Below the pieces are notes generated by a model. The model was not told where the DNA came from and made no database searches. It was given only the letters and a program-made list of their open reading frames with translations. DNA of 64,000 bases, taken from the NCBI GenBank assembly GCA_026413225.1, contig CM048575.1:2756001-2820000 (forward strand), written 5' to 3'. How positions within the stretch are numbered: position 1 is the first letter of the stretch; every line of letters begins with the position of its first letter. This document shows, piece by piece, positions 26,101 through 37,884 of this stretch. The stretch is from Otis tarda (lineage: Eukaryota > Chordata > Aves > Otidiformes > Otididae). The position numbers were made by a program, and so were the translations under genes.

Positions 26101-28900
26101 TTTTGTTCTCTTCCACAATAAAAAATCCTTCTGGCTCAAAACAGCTTTGCTCACCATGTACAGAGAAACACACGTTTTGCCAACAACTCTCCTGAAGAGA
26201 CACCCTGCAGGGATATCCTGTCTACACTTTTCCTATCATTAGGCAGAGTGTGGAAGTCTGCATTTGGGGAGGTATCAAACACCCACTCTGTTTGCCATTT
26301 TGCCAATGTTATTAGTGTTTGTCCCTGCTCTGTTTTGTGTCCTTCAATGTACTGAATTCCTTTCCAAAATGTCATAAAACGACGGGGACAACTCTGTTGT
26401 TTTAGGAAAGAGGAGAACCGTCGGAGTGTGGTGGAGAATGTTTATGCCATGGGGATGTGCACGTACCTCGTGTAGGATGTCTGCCGTGCAGCAGCAGAAA
26501 TATGAGTGTCAAAAGGCCTGGGGTGTAGACGGGTTTGTGTGCGCTCCTTTGGAGGAACGTCAGCACCTAGGAACCTAAAGCACCTACAGTGTTAGGTGGC
26601 AGCTGAGGTTTTAGGTTTCTCAAGGATGCCTGCATGCCAGGCTTGAGCACTTAATCCCCTCTGGATTTAGCTCTTTGGACATGGTGAGCTGCTTGTGCAC
26701 AAGCCCTGGAGAGACTCTTAAACTAGGCGTTCCCCACTCTCTGTTTTTTTGGCAAGACCTGATCCATTAAGCATGTGCAGAGCTTGCCAAACCCACACAA
26801 AAGACAGCAGAGACGAGCCCTCAGACGTGTGTGTACCAGGAGACTCAGAGCCCAGTGGTTACTGCACTTTCTTGGGCTGTGGGAGAGACCAAGTGTGAAA
26901 ACTTCACCTGGTTTATGCTGTGGCTGTTAAACACAGAGCTGTCCTGGTAGGAGACAGCAAGGTTATCCAGGATGGGATTTTCATATCTTTCCTTATATTT
27001 TGTACAACTAATTAAATACTAGCTAAAGTAGAAGCTGGGAAGTAAGTGGGATACTGGGTAGAGTGAGAAGGGAGGGAGAGATTTTTCTTCCAGGACCTCA
27101 TTCATCATCGGAAACACCTGACCACTTCTTGTCCTGAGCTTCTGGGGAATATTCACAGTTCATATTCCTCCTGGCTGCCTAACTCCCTTCTTTGTATTTC
27201 CCACTAATTTAGGCAGCTCTCTGCTCAAACTGGGTCTTCTCTGGGTCCTGACTCACACATGGCAGTGCTTTGTGGATTTACCCTCTGAGAGAAAAGCACC
27301 TCTGTATATCCGTGTTTCTAACGTATCTTTGTCTTGCCATGCTGGCAAGAGAATGCCTACAATTTTGAAATCTGTATTTTGGCATTTCCCAGGGCTTGGA
27401 GGAAGCTTGCAGCAGGAAAAAAATGGGACTGAACTCAGTTTTCCAATGTAGTGGATTTGCAGTACTTTATAGCCATCGATTTAGCAAGCTGAACAACTTC
27501 TGTGGCAGACAGATGAGGATCAATGCAGAGAGGAAAATGAAGGGGCGTGGGAATTCGGGTCTGTGGGAGGACAGTGAGAAGCACATCTGACTTACTGCAG
27601 AGCCAAGCTAAATCTGAGCCCACTGGAGCAAATTGACTTGGGGCCATGCAGAAGGCAGAGATGCTTCTCTGAGACGGGAAGGAAAGCTGCGGTGGAAGGA
27701 AGGGGCTGGCTGAGTCCCCGGGGTGGTGGGCAGCTGCACAGGGAGCATGGAGGAGTGCAGCCACGGCCAAGCGGAGGAGAGCTCGACAGGGATTACTGGG
27801 GACTATGGAAGGGCTGGGTGGAAATATGGCTCAAGGCAGTCTGCCATCTCGTTGTTTGGTTTTCAGCGAAAGTGGCCAGACCTTTCCTTAGCAAGAGCCT
27901 GAAAAAAATGAGGCAGTGACCACCACAAGGAGTGACGAATTTCCTGACACCCCCTCAGGCTATGTCCCTATTTGAAGATGGGATTTAAGCAGGCTGTTGC
28001 CTGCACCCAGCACTCAGGTTCCAAGTACCCATCCTGATCAGATGCACAAAGCACCCCTGGCCCATTTGGATGGGCTGGGACTAGCCCGCTCATCCATCCC
28101 TTGGTTTATCACTGCAGACCACATTGGTGAGAACTGGTGTCTATGTTTGAGGCTGAGCTTTCCCCATCAGAGGAGCTTCAGCACATGGTGTTGGCTGGGC
28201 CATAAGTGGAGAGCGGATGAATCAAGGTAGGTGGCAGGTTTGGACTTGCTCCGAACTGACAGCGTGATGTAGCCTCAGCGTTCTAAGAGAGGAGTTTGCC
28301 TGGGAGCAGCTAAGAAGGTTTTTGGGTGTCCTTCCTCACGGCACTAAGAAACCGTCTCTTCCTCAGCCTCCCCTCAAGGCTGAGCTCCTCCATCAGCTGG
28401 CGAGACCCCATGACCTGTGGGCAATGCTGAGCAGAAGGAACGAGCATCTCTTCATGATTCATGCTAGAGAAAACCACCCCATAAATACAGTGGAGGCTAT
28501 TTTGAGGAATCCCTGAGGTATAAATAGTAACAGCTCCAGGGGAGCAGAGTCCTCTCACCTCCTCCACTACACATCTGCCTTGTTTTCTCCCAGACTTTCT
28601 ATTATCTCCAGCAACAAAGGAGATGGTTTGTAACATCCAAGAGATGTCAGACATAACTAACGCGTGGCCTTCAGAGCAAAACCACTCAACGGCAACACTG
28701 TGCTCCCTGCTCAGCAGCTCCCGTTGGAGACCTGGCCTCTGAGCTGGGGTCAGAGAGCTCAGACCCACCACAGCCAGCCAAGGGGTTGGCAGAATAAACA
28801 GACAAAACAACCAGTGGCAAGAAAACGGAGAAGATTTCTTCCTTTGTTCTCTTCTTCATATTTTTACATTGGGAAATTGAGACAAAGTGAATATTAGCAA
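23161..28900. other. intergenic, no gene seen
   Basis: Scattered chance frames only, mostly under 100 codons. CA-rich patch near 26040-26070 (cacacgtgcgcacacagact). No repeat with a recognisable consensus was found. Confidence 0.65.
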
Positions 28901-29270
28901 TGCAGCTACTGTGGATGAATTACAAACGCAGCTAGTGTTGTTAAACATCCTTTACTGATTGTACTGAAACCAACAAATTAACAGCAAAGCTAACAAAATT
29001 AAGCATTGTTATGAATTTACAGTATCTTATGTCTACAGTTTTGGAATGGGTTCTTTTGCTATTCTGTTTGAATTTACTTCTTAAAGTGAAACATGTGCTT
29101 TAATATACTAAAATTATTTTAAGAGCTCAAAAACCTGCAACAGTTTGCTGAGAATACTACATTTCTGTGACCTGAGATTATATTGCTTATGAGATTTTTT
29201 TTTAATTTAATATGAAATTCCTAATAGTTTTACGTCATTTTACGCTAGAATAGAAAACTGCAGAATTTCT
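28901..29270. promoter_or_regulatory. AT-rich candidate conserved element
   Basis: A sharply AT-rich block (for example acagcaaagctaacaaaatt and gttatgaatttacagtatct) between GC-richer flanks, without repeat signature or open frame. Such blocks are often conserved non-coding elements or old transcript tails. No specific factor site is convincing. Included because composition changes clearly at both edges. Confidence 0.2.
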
Positions 29271-30071
29271 AGCGAAGCAGAAAATCTGGTTGCTCCCCTC
29301 AGCTCTGATCCCTCTGGACTTGCAGGCAGATATCAATAGTTATGGCATAAACCAGCCTGTAAGAATGGAGTTTCATGGCAAGCTGGTTAACCAGTAACCG
29401 AAATTATGGTTACATTTGTCCAAGGGCAGAGACATACAGCAAACAGACACGGCACAGACTGATCCCTTGCCAAGTTTGTGTTGTGATTCCTCAGCGCCTA
29501 ATTACTCCTACTTTAATTAAACTTTCTTGTAAAACTTTCGTTGTTTCCTTCCCTAAATGATCTGCTTCTGCAGACTGGAGCCTCTCATCTCCTACCAAAA
29601 TTGCAAATAGAGCTGGATGGAAATTACAACTTTCTTAGTTTGCTGGAAATGTTTTTGGTGGTTTTTTTTTTCAAATCAAGTATTTCTGATTTCTTTTTAA
29701 AACAAGATGTTTTTAAAAGTTACAAGTCTGATTAAACTGTTGCATCTTGACAGAAGAAATTTTCCCCCATTACAATTTTGAGCCCCTGGATAAAGAAAAT
29801 TAAATCAATTCAACCACTTTGTGACAAGTTGCAAGACTGAGAGCTGAAATAATTTCACTGAACGCAACAAACTGGTTGGTTTAAAAGCTCCAGACTTCTT
29901 TTCTTACTCTACCCATAGTTTCAGGGGAAAATTGAGATATTCTCAGTGTTCAAATTCTTCAGTGTTCCCGCATCAGCACTTCTCATTGGAAAACCTTTGT
30001 AAACTCATCTGGTGCAGCCAGGGATTCGTACACTGGTCAGAACAATGGGATCTGTCCTCTAGGTGGCACAA

Positions 30072-30095
30072 ATCAATACATCAATACATCAATAA
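30072..30095. repeat. short tandem repeat, unit atcaatac
   Basis: About three imperfect copies of an 8-base unit, followed by further atcaataa/taataattaa variants up to about 30120. Low-complexity, no known role. Confidence 0.55.
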
Positions 30096-31330
30096 ACCAT
30101 ATCAATAATTAATAATTAACCACATGTACAAGTGCCGAGGTTTAAAGGGCATATACTTGCATTTTGGTTTTTTTTCTTGTTTTTTTTCACACTACATGTA
30201 ACTTCTGGCTTACTCTGTACGAATTTCTGTCTCTGACCAATCTTTGCAGCTTACTTACCCGAGTAGCTACCCCAGATGTCTCCCCTAAAAGAATGATGTA
30301 GAAAGAGAGATCTGGAATGGATATAAGCTGCTAGCCAAATACAAACTGGTTGCATAAAGGGTACTTCAAGCATAGGTGTCACCTACTGGTATCTGACCTG
30401 GATACTGGATTTTGCTGTGTCTGCAGCCTGGAACACCTTGGCATTTGCAGAAAGCAGCTGCTGGTGAGGGCTATTCGCGCCCGTCCGGGTGGTAGGAACC
30501 CCACTGAACTTGTCTCAGCTGGAAACAGTGATGTTACACAAACTGTTCTCATGCACTTGCTGCAAAGGCTGGGTATCATAAAGCAGTTAGCGACAGCAGA
30601 CAGCTCCGAAGTGGTGATTAATTGCATTACACCTATTGTAATTATAAATTCCAGGTCACTCATCGTTCTGGAAATCTGAAGGAGTTCAACCATCAGGGTG
30701 GAGTTAATGCAGACATCCATATTAAAGCGTTCCAACGAACACCCAACGTACGAGGAATGTCTCCATGGGGCTGTCTAAACACACACTGCACTTTTCTTTT
30801 CTTGCCCTTTGGGCACAGAAAATATGTAATCAGACAGGCACACAAGACAGATTTGTATTTGTCATTCAGTTTAACTCTATAAAAAAAAAATTCTTACCTG
30901 CAAATGTTTCCTTTCAGTGCAACTTTTCCATCCACAGAAAAAGGGTGAACATGCTTTTGCTTCCCAGGTAGCAAGGAAGAAATATGATGAGTTCACAGCC
31001 TCTGGAGTCTCTACACTTTTGAAAGAAGGAATAGTTTGTGCTGAAAAAAGTCAGCAAATTTCTTGATGTGGGAGACTTGCAAGTTTTTACTGGTGCCTCC
31101 CTGTGCAAGGGCTCCCATAGCAGTATGGAAGGGTGTCATCAGGAGCACATTTATTACGGCTTTAAAATAACAGCTGTAAAACCAGACTTGATCAGGTCTG
31201 TGCTGTGTTGCAGCAACCAGAAGATGCTGAAGATGAAGATGTACAAGTTTTGCCATGAGTGATAAGGCATGACCTACTCCTGCTGTAGGTCTCATCCAGC
31301 TCTAATATAGTAGGAGAGCTCTGATGCATG

Positions 31331-31822
31331 AATCATAGAATTATGGAGTGGTTTGGGTGGAAGGGACTGTTAAAGGCCACCCAGTCCAAACCCCCTGCAA
31401 GGACCAGGGACATCTCCAACCAGATCAGGTTGCTCACAGCCCCGGCCAACCTGGCCTGGAATGTTTCCAGGGATGGGGCATCCACCGCCTCTCTGGGCAA
31501 CCTGGGCCAGGGTTCCACCACACTCAGAGTAAAAAAATTCTTCCTAATATCTCATCTAAATCTACCTCCCTCTATTTTGAAACCATTACCCCTCGTCCTG
31601 TCACAACAGGCCCTGCTGAAGAGTCTCTCCCCACCTTTCCTGCAGCCCCCTTTGGGCACTGGGAGCCGCTCTCAGGTCTCCCCGGAGCCTCCTCTTCTCC
31701 AGGCTGAACAGCCCCAGCTCTCCCTGCCTGGCCTCACAGCAGAGCTGCTCCAGCCCTCTCAGCATCTGCGTGGCCTCCTCTGGACCCTCTCCAACAGCTC
31801 CACGTCCTTCTGATGTTGGGAG
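31331..31822 (-). repeat. CR1 LINE, longest copy in the window
   Basis: About 490 bases of reverse-strand CR1. It starts aatcatagaattatggagtg and passes through agtccaaaccccctgcaagg, cagggatggggcatccaccg, aaaaaattcttcctaatatc, cccctcgtcctgtcacaaca and ccaggctgaacagccccagc, ending near cacgtccttctgatgttggg. It includes the CR1 3' UTR and the end of the region encoding the reverse-transcriptase protein, with no intact frame. It is the clearest marker of an avian genome here. Confidence 0.95.
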
Positions 31823-34800
31823 CTCCCGAATGAAGCTGAATGTCCCTTCCAAAGCTGATCACACATCCATGCATTCAAAATATCCTCAATTTAGTTAGTC
31901 CCTTCCTGGGTTTAATTTGAACTGGTATCCTAGAGGCAAATCTTGCCTTTCCCTCCTCTTTTATTTTACTAAAGGACTAGTTACTTTGTTATAAAATTAA
32001 TTACGTTTGTGTAACAGTGTGATAATGAACTTAGACTAGAGACAGAGGGGTCAGTACATTTCAAGCGTCTCTGAGACGTTCAACTCATTTTCCCCCCTTC
32101 AAATTCACCGGAGAGTCACACCTCTCTTTCACTGCCCTCAAGTTTTCTTTAGCAGCTTCCCAAATTCCCCCATTGCAGGGGTCTCCTTCTGCCTGTAACC
32201 ATCCCAGGATAGTCCATCACTGCCATAACTCCACTGATATCAAACTTGTCCTGCTCAAGTGACTTTTGAGACCTCGAGTTGAAGTGGAGAAGCACTGTGG
32301 AAAGGGGAGGATGATTTTATTGGGTGCCTGTCCTCCTTCTTTGCCGTCTTATAGGCACTCATGGACACTGTAAATTCAAACTCTCAAGCGGGAAAGTGCT
32401 ACCGTGCCCTGCAGAGCAAAGCTGATGCCTTTACCTCCTCTGTATGCAGTGTAGGTCTGAGACAACGCGTTCCTGCAGCTCGCTAGCCGGGATGCCAGGC
32501 AAGTATCAGCCTTATAACTGGCTGGCTCAAGGCACATGCAAGGTAGAAGAGCAGCATCCTGCCAAGGGCCCAGTACTGCCATGGGCGCAGACGCTTTCTG
32601 GATGATGCTGCAAACGGGCTGGCTCTCCCTGGTGTGAGAGGTGGGCCATGCAAAGGCCAGACCAGCCGCTCCCGCCTACACCCTTCCCACTTCACTGGAA
32701 AGGACGGGGACAGCAAGCCCTGGGGCTGCAGGGCGTGGTCGTCACCTTCCTGTCTCACCCCTCCTTCTCCCATCACTTTCCTAGAGGAATTTCTACCTTT
32801 GCAACAGAGAAGCCTTGTATCTGCAAGAAGGGAAAATGGGGCCAGGAGGGTGGCTCCAGCAGTTTCTGAAGGCAGTCCCAACGCCTAGGGCCAGGCTACC
32901 TCTCCCCAGGTCTGTGAGGGAAACTGCTGGGATGGGGAAAACACACAAAGATCTGGAAACTGGGAGCAGAGTAAACAACCCCTCATGGTATATTCAAGCA
33001 CCGATAATGCAAACCACAGACAAACATAGAACAGGGACAAATCTGTTATCAGTAAACTGTGCAAACACTCAGATTTAGTGCTTCTTTTCTTTAGGGCTGC
33101 CTTCATGGCTGGCTTAGACTCACTGAAATCCTTTTTGCTGTTGAATGAGTAACCCCATGTCCAGCTCGGCCAAGCAGTCCCACCTCCCCATGGCACTAAC
33201 GCCAACTGTTGTGCAAAAAAAAAAGGACAGTGGCAGCCCAGAGCTGCTGTGCTCTGCAGACAAGCTGACTGGGGTCTTGCAGAGCAAACCTTGGAGAGGC
33301 GAGAGCAGCCTGGATTTTCAGTAACAGCCCAATAATGAGTGAAAGCCTCAACGAGGATTGCCTGGCTACCCCAGTCCTTCCATGGAACTAGTCCCTGACA
33401 AAAGAAAGGAGCCAGAGAAGAATTCAAGAACTGCTTCAGAAAAAGCCTGGATGCAGCAAGTGAACCTCAGGTCACTTCCCACAGAGCTGACTTTAAGCCA
33501 AAATAAGAAAGAGAGTCTGGGATCTGGAGGATGCCCTCATATTGCTCATGTCATTCAGTCATCTTAAACTTGGTTGAAATACTCCAAACACCGCTGTTAG
33601 TGCAAGACTGTGTCTTCTAAGCTCCTTGCTGATCTCAGCACCTTTGAAACAGTAAGGACAAGGCTCCGTACCGATGCTGTGTAGGCTCAGAGCACTGCAT
33701 AGCTCAGGAGACTTCTGCCTTACTTACAAGGGACTATCCAGACCCTTGTGTGCACCCTTCCTCACTGTGTGAAATCTATTCTTCAGGCAGCCCTGTGCTG
33801 AAATTCCTCATAATCAGCAGAAAGCAGTGATTTATAACAACGGATGCATTGATCTGGAAGTAGGGAGGGGGGACAACAAATCTCCCAAAGGAAACGTCAC
33901 TCGGCAATGTCTCTTTCCTATACTTCCTAACAGGGACTCAGTGGGGTATGACCAACTGTGGAAAAATTTTGCTAATGTCCCAGGACAAGAATTATGATTA
34001 TTTGCTGGGCTTCCATCCAGCATGGGGAATTCTGGCTCGTGACATCACCCCATTGTTCACGCCAGTGCCAAGAACACGCTGGGGTCCCGTCTTCTCAATG
34101 GTTAAAGCGTTTTCCTGTTTGCTCGTTCCTTGTTTCCAAACAGCGCATTTCATGAACGCTGCACGGGATGTCTCTTTTCTCGAGTTGTTTTGTCCCTTTC
34201 GTCATGTCTGCCTGGAACTCTTCACAATGAAGTGAACAATGTATTCCTGCAGTCAGAAACAAAAGGGAAAAAATAACTGCAGGAGGCAAAGCCCATCTTT
34301 GGCATCTAGGACCCTGTGTACGCCTTTGTTCCTTCTTTGGAAGCTGTGTTTGTGTAGCACGGACCCATGCCTCTGCTCCAGCCTGGTGTTTTTCTTAGTG
34401 ATTTTAGCCTGGTGATAATGCCAGGAGCGTTAGCCCTGGGAAGCAGTGGCCCATGCTCTCTATCAGGGGAATGGGAACAGTTTCAGGAGTGGTGCAGCTT
34501 CTCCATGTCTAGGAGGTCAAGGAGAACCACCGCTCCCAGCGCGAGCTGAACTCCCCAGCCCGTAGTGCGAAGGGGCTGAACGTTCAGCCTGAAATGAGTC
34601 GCCGCTCTTGAAACCACTGTGGTGAGATACCAGAATGATACTCCGTGGGGATGGTTGATGCTGAGACGGCTGCTTCACCCTGTGTCTGGATATTCTTCTT
34701 CGCAAGCCTAAAGGCAAAAGACTTTTAAAAAAAGTCATTGCTTTTTTTTTTTCACACAGAAATAACGCAGCTCTGGACAAAGCTCTCGGAGCAGGGTCAG

Positions 34801-37085
34801 TTCAAAGCAGCCCCGGTCAATGCAATCCCAACCCCTCCTCTCTCTGCAGGGTTCCTACATCCCGGCAACAAACAGAGACCCCACGTCCTTTAAGATCTTT
34901 GAAAGATTGGTGCCAAACATCCATACGTGTGCTGGTCAGGTTAGTGCCTGCTCAACACAGTAGGGTATTTCCTGGAGAAAAAAGTAGTTCAAACTCCATT
35001 CCGTAGGCGTATATGAACAAGAGGGTGTAACGTTTGTTCCATTTGCTGCTAGAGTGTAAATCTCTTGGGATTTATGAGAAATGAAGAAACAAGTGAGAAA
35101 TCTTGGATGAAAGGTCTGGTTTGTAAAAATGTTTTTGTACCTGGCCTTGAAGGCAGATACGTAGTAGATGCCTGGGCACTTGTCATCTCCTAGCAGCACA
35201 GAAATAGATCTTTACAGACATTTACCTGTAGCTTCAGGTGCTTCTTGGAAATGTGAGCTAAGTGACAAAGCTATGGCCACAAAAGGAGTCTGGTAAAGGA
35301 AATAGCTTGAATCCAGATCTCCAACACCTCAGGTTGGAGACTCTTCTTCCTTCCTGGAGACATGAGAGGTCTTCATGTGGCGAAGTTCTCTCTGATCCTT
35401 TCAGTCAGTGAATCCTGGAAAGGCACGTTACTGGGGCTCTGTCTTCATGCAAACGATTGGCAGCACCTTTTCTAAGAACAAGCCCCTTCTTTAAGCAAAA
35501 TGATGTCATTTATTCCCTGGCCTTTCCTCTGCGTGGGTAACTACCGCTGCGTTACCTTTCCCACGTCGAGGATATCTTCTTTCACCCTGCAGTGACCAGA
35601 ACGAGGATCACAGGAACTGGAGCCAAGGGAGATTTATTGTATCACTGAGCTGGCATCTGGAATGTCACATCGTATCCGAGCTCTGACATAACTCTGAAAC
35701 TTGGCACAGCTGGAATATGGGCTGTAACAGGTAACGCTGCTATTGTATTTCCCTATTTTCTTTAGAATGATTGTTGCATTGGTACAGAGGTTAAAAACTT
35801 CCCTCTGCTTGTTTGCCTGTCACATAGACACTTTATTTTATCAGTTATATCTTTGGGGTCTTTTTTTATTATTTTAAATTAAATTTTCACTATTCCTGAT
35901 TTTCTCTGCCTAACATCTCCTCCTCCCTGCTATTGTAGCTCCATTCCTAGATGTACATCTTTCATCTGCTCTGGCCTCCCGTGCCCCCTCACTTCATCCC
36001 CGCTCAATAAACAGAGCTCTCGACAGTATCTGTGCTCTCACGTGCCGTCACCATCAGAGCTATTTCGCGAATAGAGCGATAACTCCCCCTGAGCATATTT
36101 TTTAAATCCCACTATGGGTTTTCCCCTGCACACTTCTTCTGCATGCATTTTGCATGAATGCAGAGAGGGATTCACACTCCTCCTTGGTCAGAGTCAACGT
36201 TAAAGTCTCTTGTCACTCGCAGGAATGTGATCGCACCCTATTTTCCTTCCACAAGATGCTGTAAGCAGAAGCTGTTGCTGAGATGAAAGCACTTTTCCAC
36301 ACTCCGGCTTGCTGCACTTCTTCTTATTTCTCTTTTCATTCCTCCTGCACGTGTTACACTTTGCATAAGACCTCACACCGCTTCTCTGTAATTGCCATCA
36401 CCTTGCATCTGTTCATAACAACAGCGCAATAAACCCCTAAACAGGTCATTGTAAACAAATAAAAATACACTCCCTTTCCCAAGAGGCCTTTAAAAACATC
36501 TTGAGAAAGGCAAGTGCAGTAATTCTTTGTTGGCTCTGCTCACCTGCTTGTGCTCTTAGCTGTATTCCACTCCCAAGATTTCCTCAACATTGGTGAAGCC
36601 AGGCGCTGCGTCCCTGTGCTGGAGCAGTGGCCCAGGGGATACGGGGTGCCTGGAAGCTGTCACCCATCCCTGTTGTGGTCGGTACCCAACGCTTCCTACC
36701 TCTGTGTGACACATGCAATGGGAAGATGAAGGCCCTTTGCCTGCCTCCTCGTGCAGGAGGTGACTTCTGGATTTTCTAAAAACGTGTGGATAGTGTTGAG
36801 TACACCGTCGTTAACATAGAAGTACAATGAGCCAGCGGTTTGACAGTTCTATTGCAAGGAATTTTAATTGCTCAACCTAGCAAAAGATTTTAAATGGATT
36901 TAATGGAAAAAAAAAAGAGGGAGAGAGAAAGCAGAGACTTTCATTTAAGAGAGGTATTTTCTCCAATTGAGTAATAATTTTACTTGAAATTTAACTTGTC
37001 TGGAATCCCACCGCGTTTACTCGGGTTAAATCAGTTTTCTGGTGCAGACCAGAAAAAAAACCCAGTGCCATTTGCCCTTTTTTTT
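31823..37085. other. intergenic upstream of EDN2
   Basis: No exon recognised. Any long-range EDN2 regulatory sites probably lie in the last few kilobases. 36000-36300 contains the 8-base palindrome ttcgcgaa (36064-36071) and repeated gcatgcat/gcatgaatgc phrases. The region turns AT-rich from about 36780 to 37000 (A run at 36907-36916) and then GC-rich abruptly at the CpG island. Confidence 0.65.
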
Positions 37086-37556
37086 TCCGCCACGCCTGGA
37101 GCAGAAGTGCGGGGCTGCGGGCAGCCCGGGGAACCCCGCACGGGTAACCCCCCGTGGCCAGGATCAATCCCCACGCGTGGGGCTGGCAGCCCCGGGGCTC
37201 CCACGGCCGGACCGGCTGCCCGCGCCCCTGCCGCTCCATCTGCCGGCAGCGGCTGCAAAAGCTGCCTCCTGCCTTCACCACGGCCACGCCGCGGGGACAG
37301 CGGCACCCCCCCACTCGGGACCCCCAGAAGGGGGGGTACCCTCCACGGTACGCTCGCCCCACGTCCGGCCGCCCCACGCTGCATCCCACTCACGTCCCAG
37401 CACCTTCCTCCTCGCTCCGCGCTTCCCTCCCCTTCGCGGCGTGGGGAGACGAAAGGGCCCCACGCGTGTTTCGCGTGGCGATGCGGAGAGGCAAGGCCCG
37501 GAGCGGGCTGCGGGGCCGGGCTGTCCACGGAGCGGGGGGAGGGGGTGCGCCCCTCC

Positions 37557-37562
37557 CACGTG
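37557..37562 (+). promoter_or_regulatory. EDN2: CACGTG E-box / hypoxia-response-like core
   Basis: A perfect CACGTG about 85 bases before the TATA box. It contains the ACGTG core used by HIF and is also a bHLH (USF/MYC-type) site. Hypoxia is a known inducer of endothelin genes, which makes the match plausible, but CpG islands often contain such cores by chance. Confidence 0.35.
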
Positions 37563-37605
37563 TGTCCGCGCCCCGCGTGTTTCCCCCGCGGCCGCTCCAC
37601 GCGGC

Positions 37606-37612
37606 GGGGCGG
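37606..37612 (+). promoter_or_regulatory. EDN2: GC box GGGGCGG
   Basis: Sp1-type GC box about 30 bases before the TATA element, followed by a half CRE (TGACG, 37623-37627). The order GC box, CRE half-site, TATA is typical of an inducible proximal promoter. Confidence 0.5.
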
Positions 37613-37641
37613 AGCGGGGCCGTGACGCGGCGGCGGCGGGG

Positions 37642-37649
37642 CTATAAAG
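37642..37649 (+). promoter_or_regulatory. EDN2: TATA box of EDN2
   Basis: ctataaag stands out in a GC-only background, 172-179 bases before the start codon. Transcription would begin near 37673. Endothelin genes are typically TATA-driven, so this assignment is strong. The resulting 5' UTR is about 148 bases. Confidence 0.8.
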
Positions 37650-37672
37650 CACCTGCCAGCAGCCGCCGGCCC

Positions 37673-37820
37673 CAGACGCATCGCGGCGGCTGCGGGAGAA
37701 AGCACCGCACGGAGAAGCAGCGGGAGAGAAGCGGAGGAAAGAAAAGGAGGAAAAAAAAAAACGAGGAAAAAAACCCCGAAAGCCTCCAAATCTTTCCAGA
37801 CGCCTGCGAGCCCCGCGGCC
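37673..37820 (+). other. EDN2: EDN2 5' UTR (approximate start)
   Basis: The start is inferred from TATA spacing. The middle of the leader (about 37695-37775) is strongly purine-rich, with repeated gaga/aggaaa and two A runs. No upstream ATG was found in the leader. The start codon context is gcggccATGc, with a G at -3, which is adequate. Confidence 0.6.
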
Positions 37821-37884
37821 ATGCCCAGCCACCCCACCGGCGCCGTCCTGCTGGCGCTCGCCTTCTGCATCCTCCTGGAAGACG
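37821..37884 (+). CDS. EDN2: EDN2 exon 1 coding part (signal peptide)
   Basis: Encodes Met1 to Asp21 plus the first base of Gly22. The hydrophobic core [12 protein letters not shown] is a standard signal-peptide h-region. Donor is gacg|gtgagc. Intron 1 is short (37885-38222, 338 bases), and reading through the donor would give a 77-residue frame ending at 38054 that is unlikely to be used. Confidence 0.93.

Noticed and set aside
31328-31852. Overlapping open frames around 31.3-31.85 kb on both strands
   Set aside because: They are read through the CR1 element, whose frame is decayed, so they are repeat-derived.
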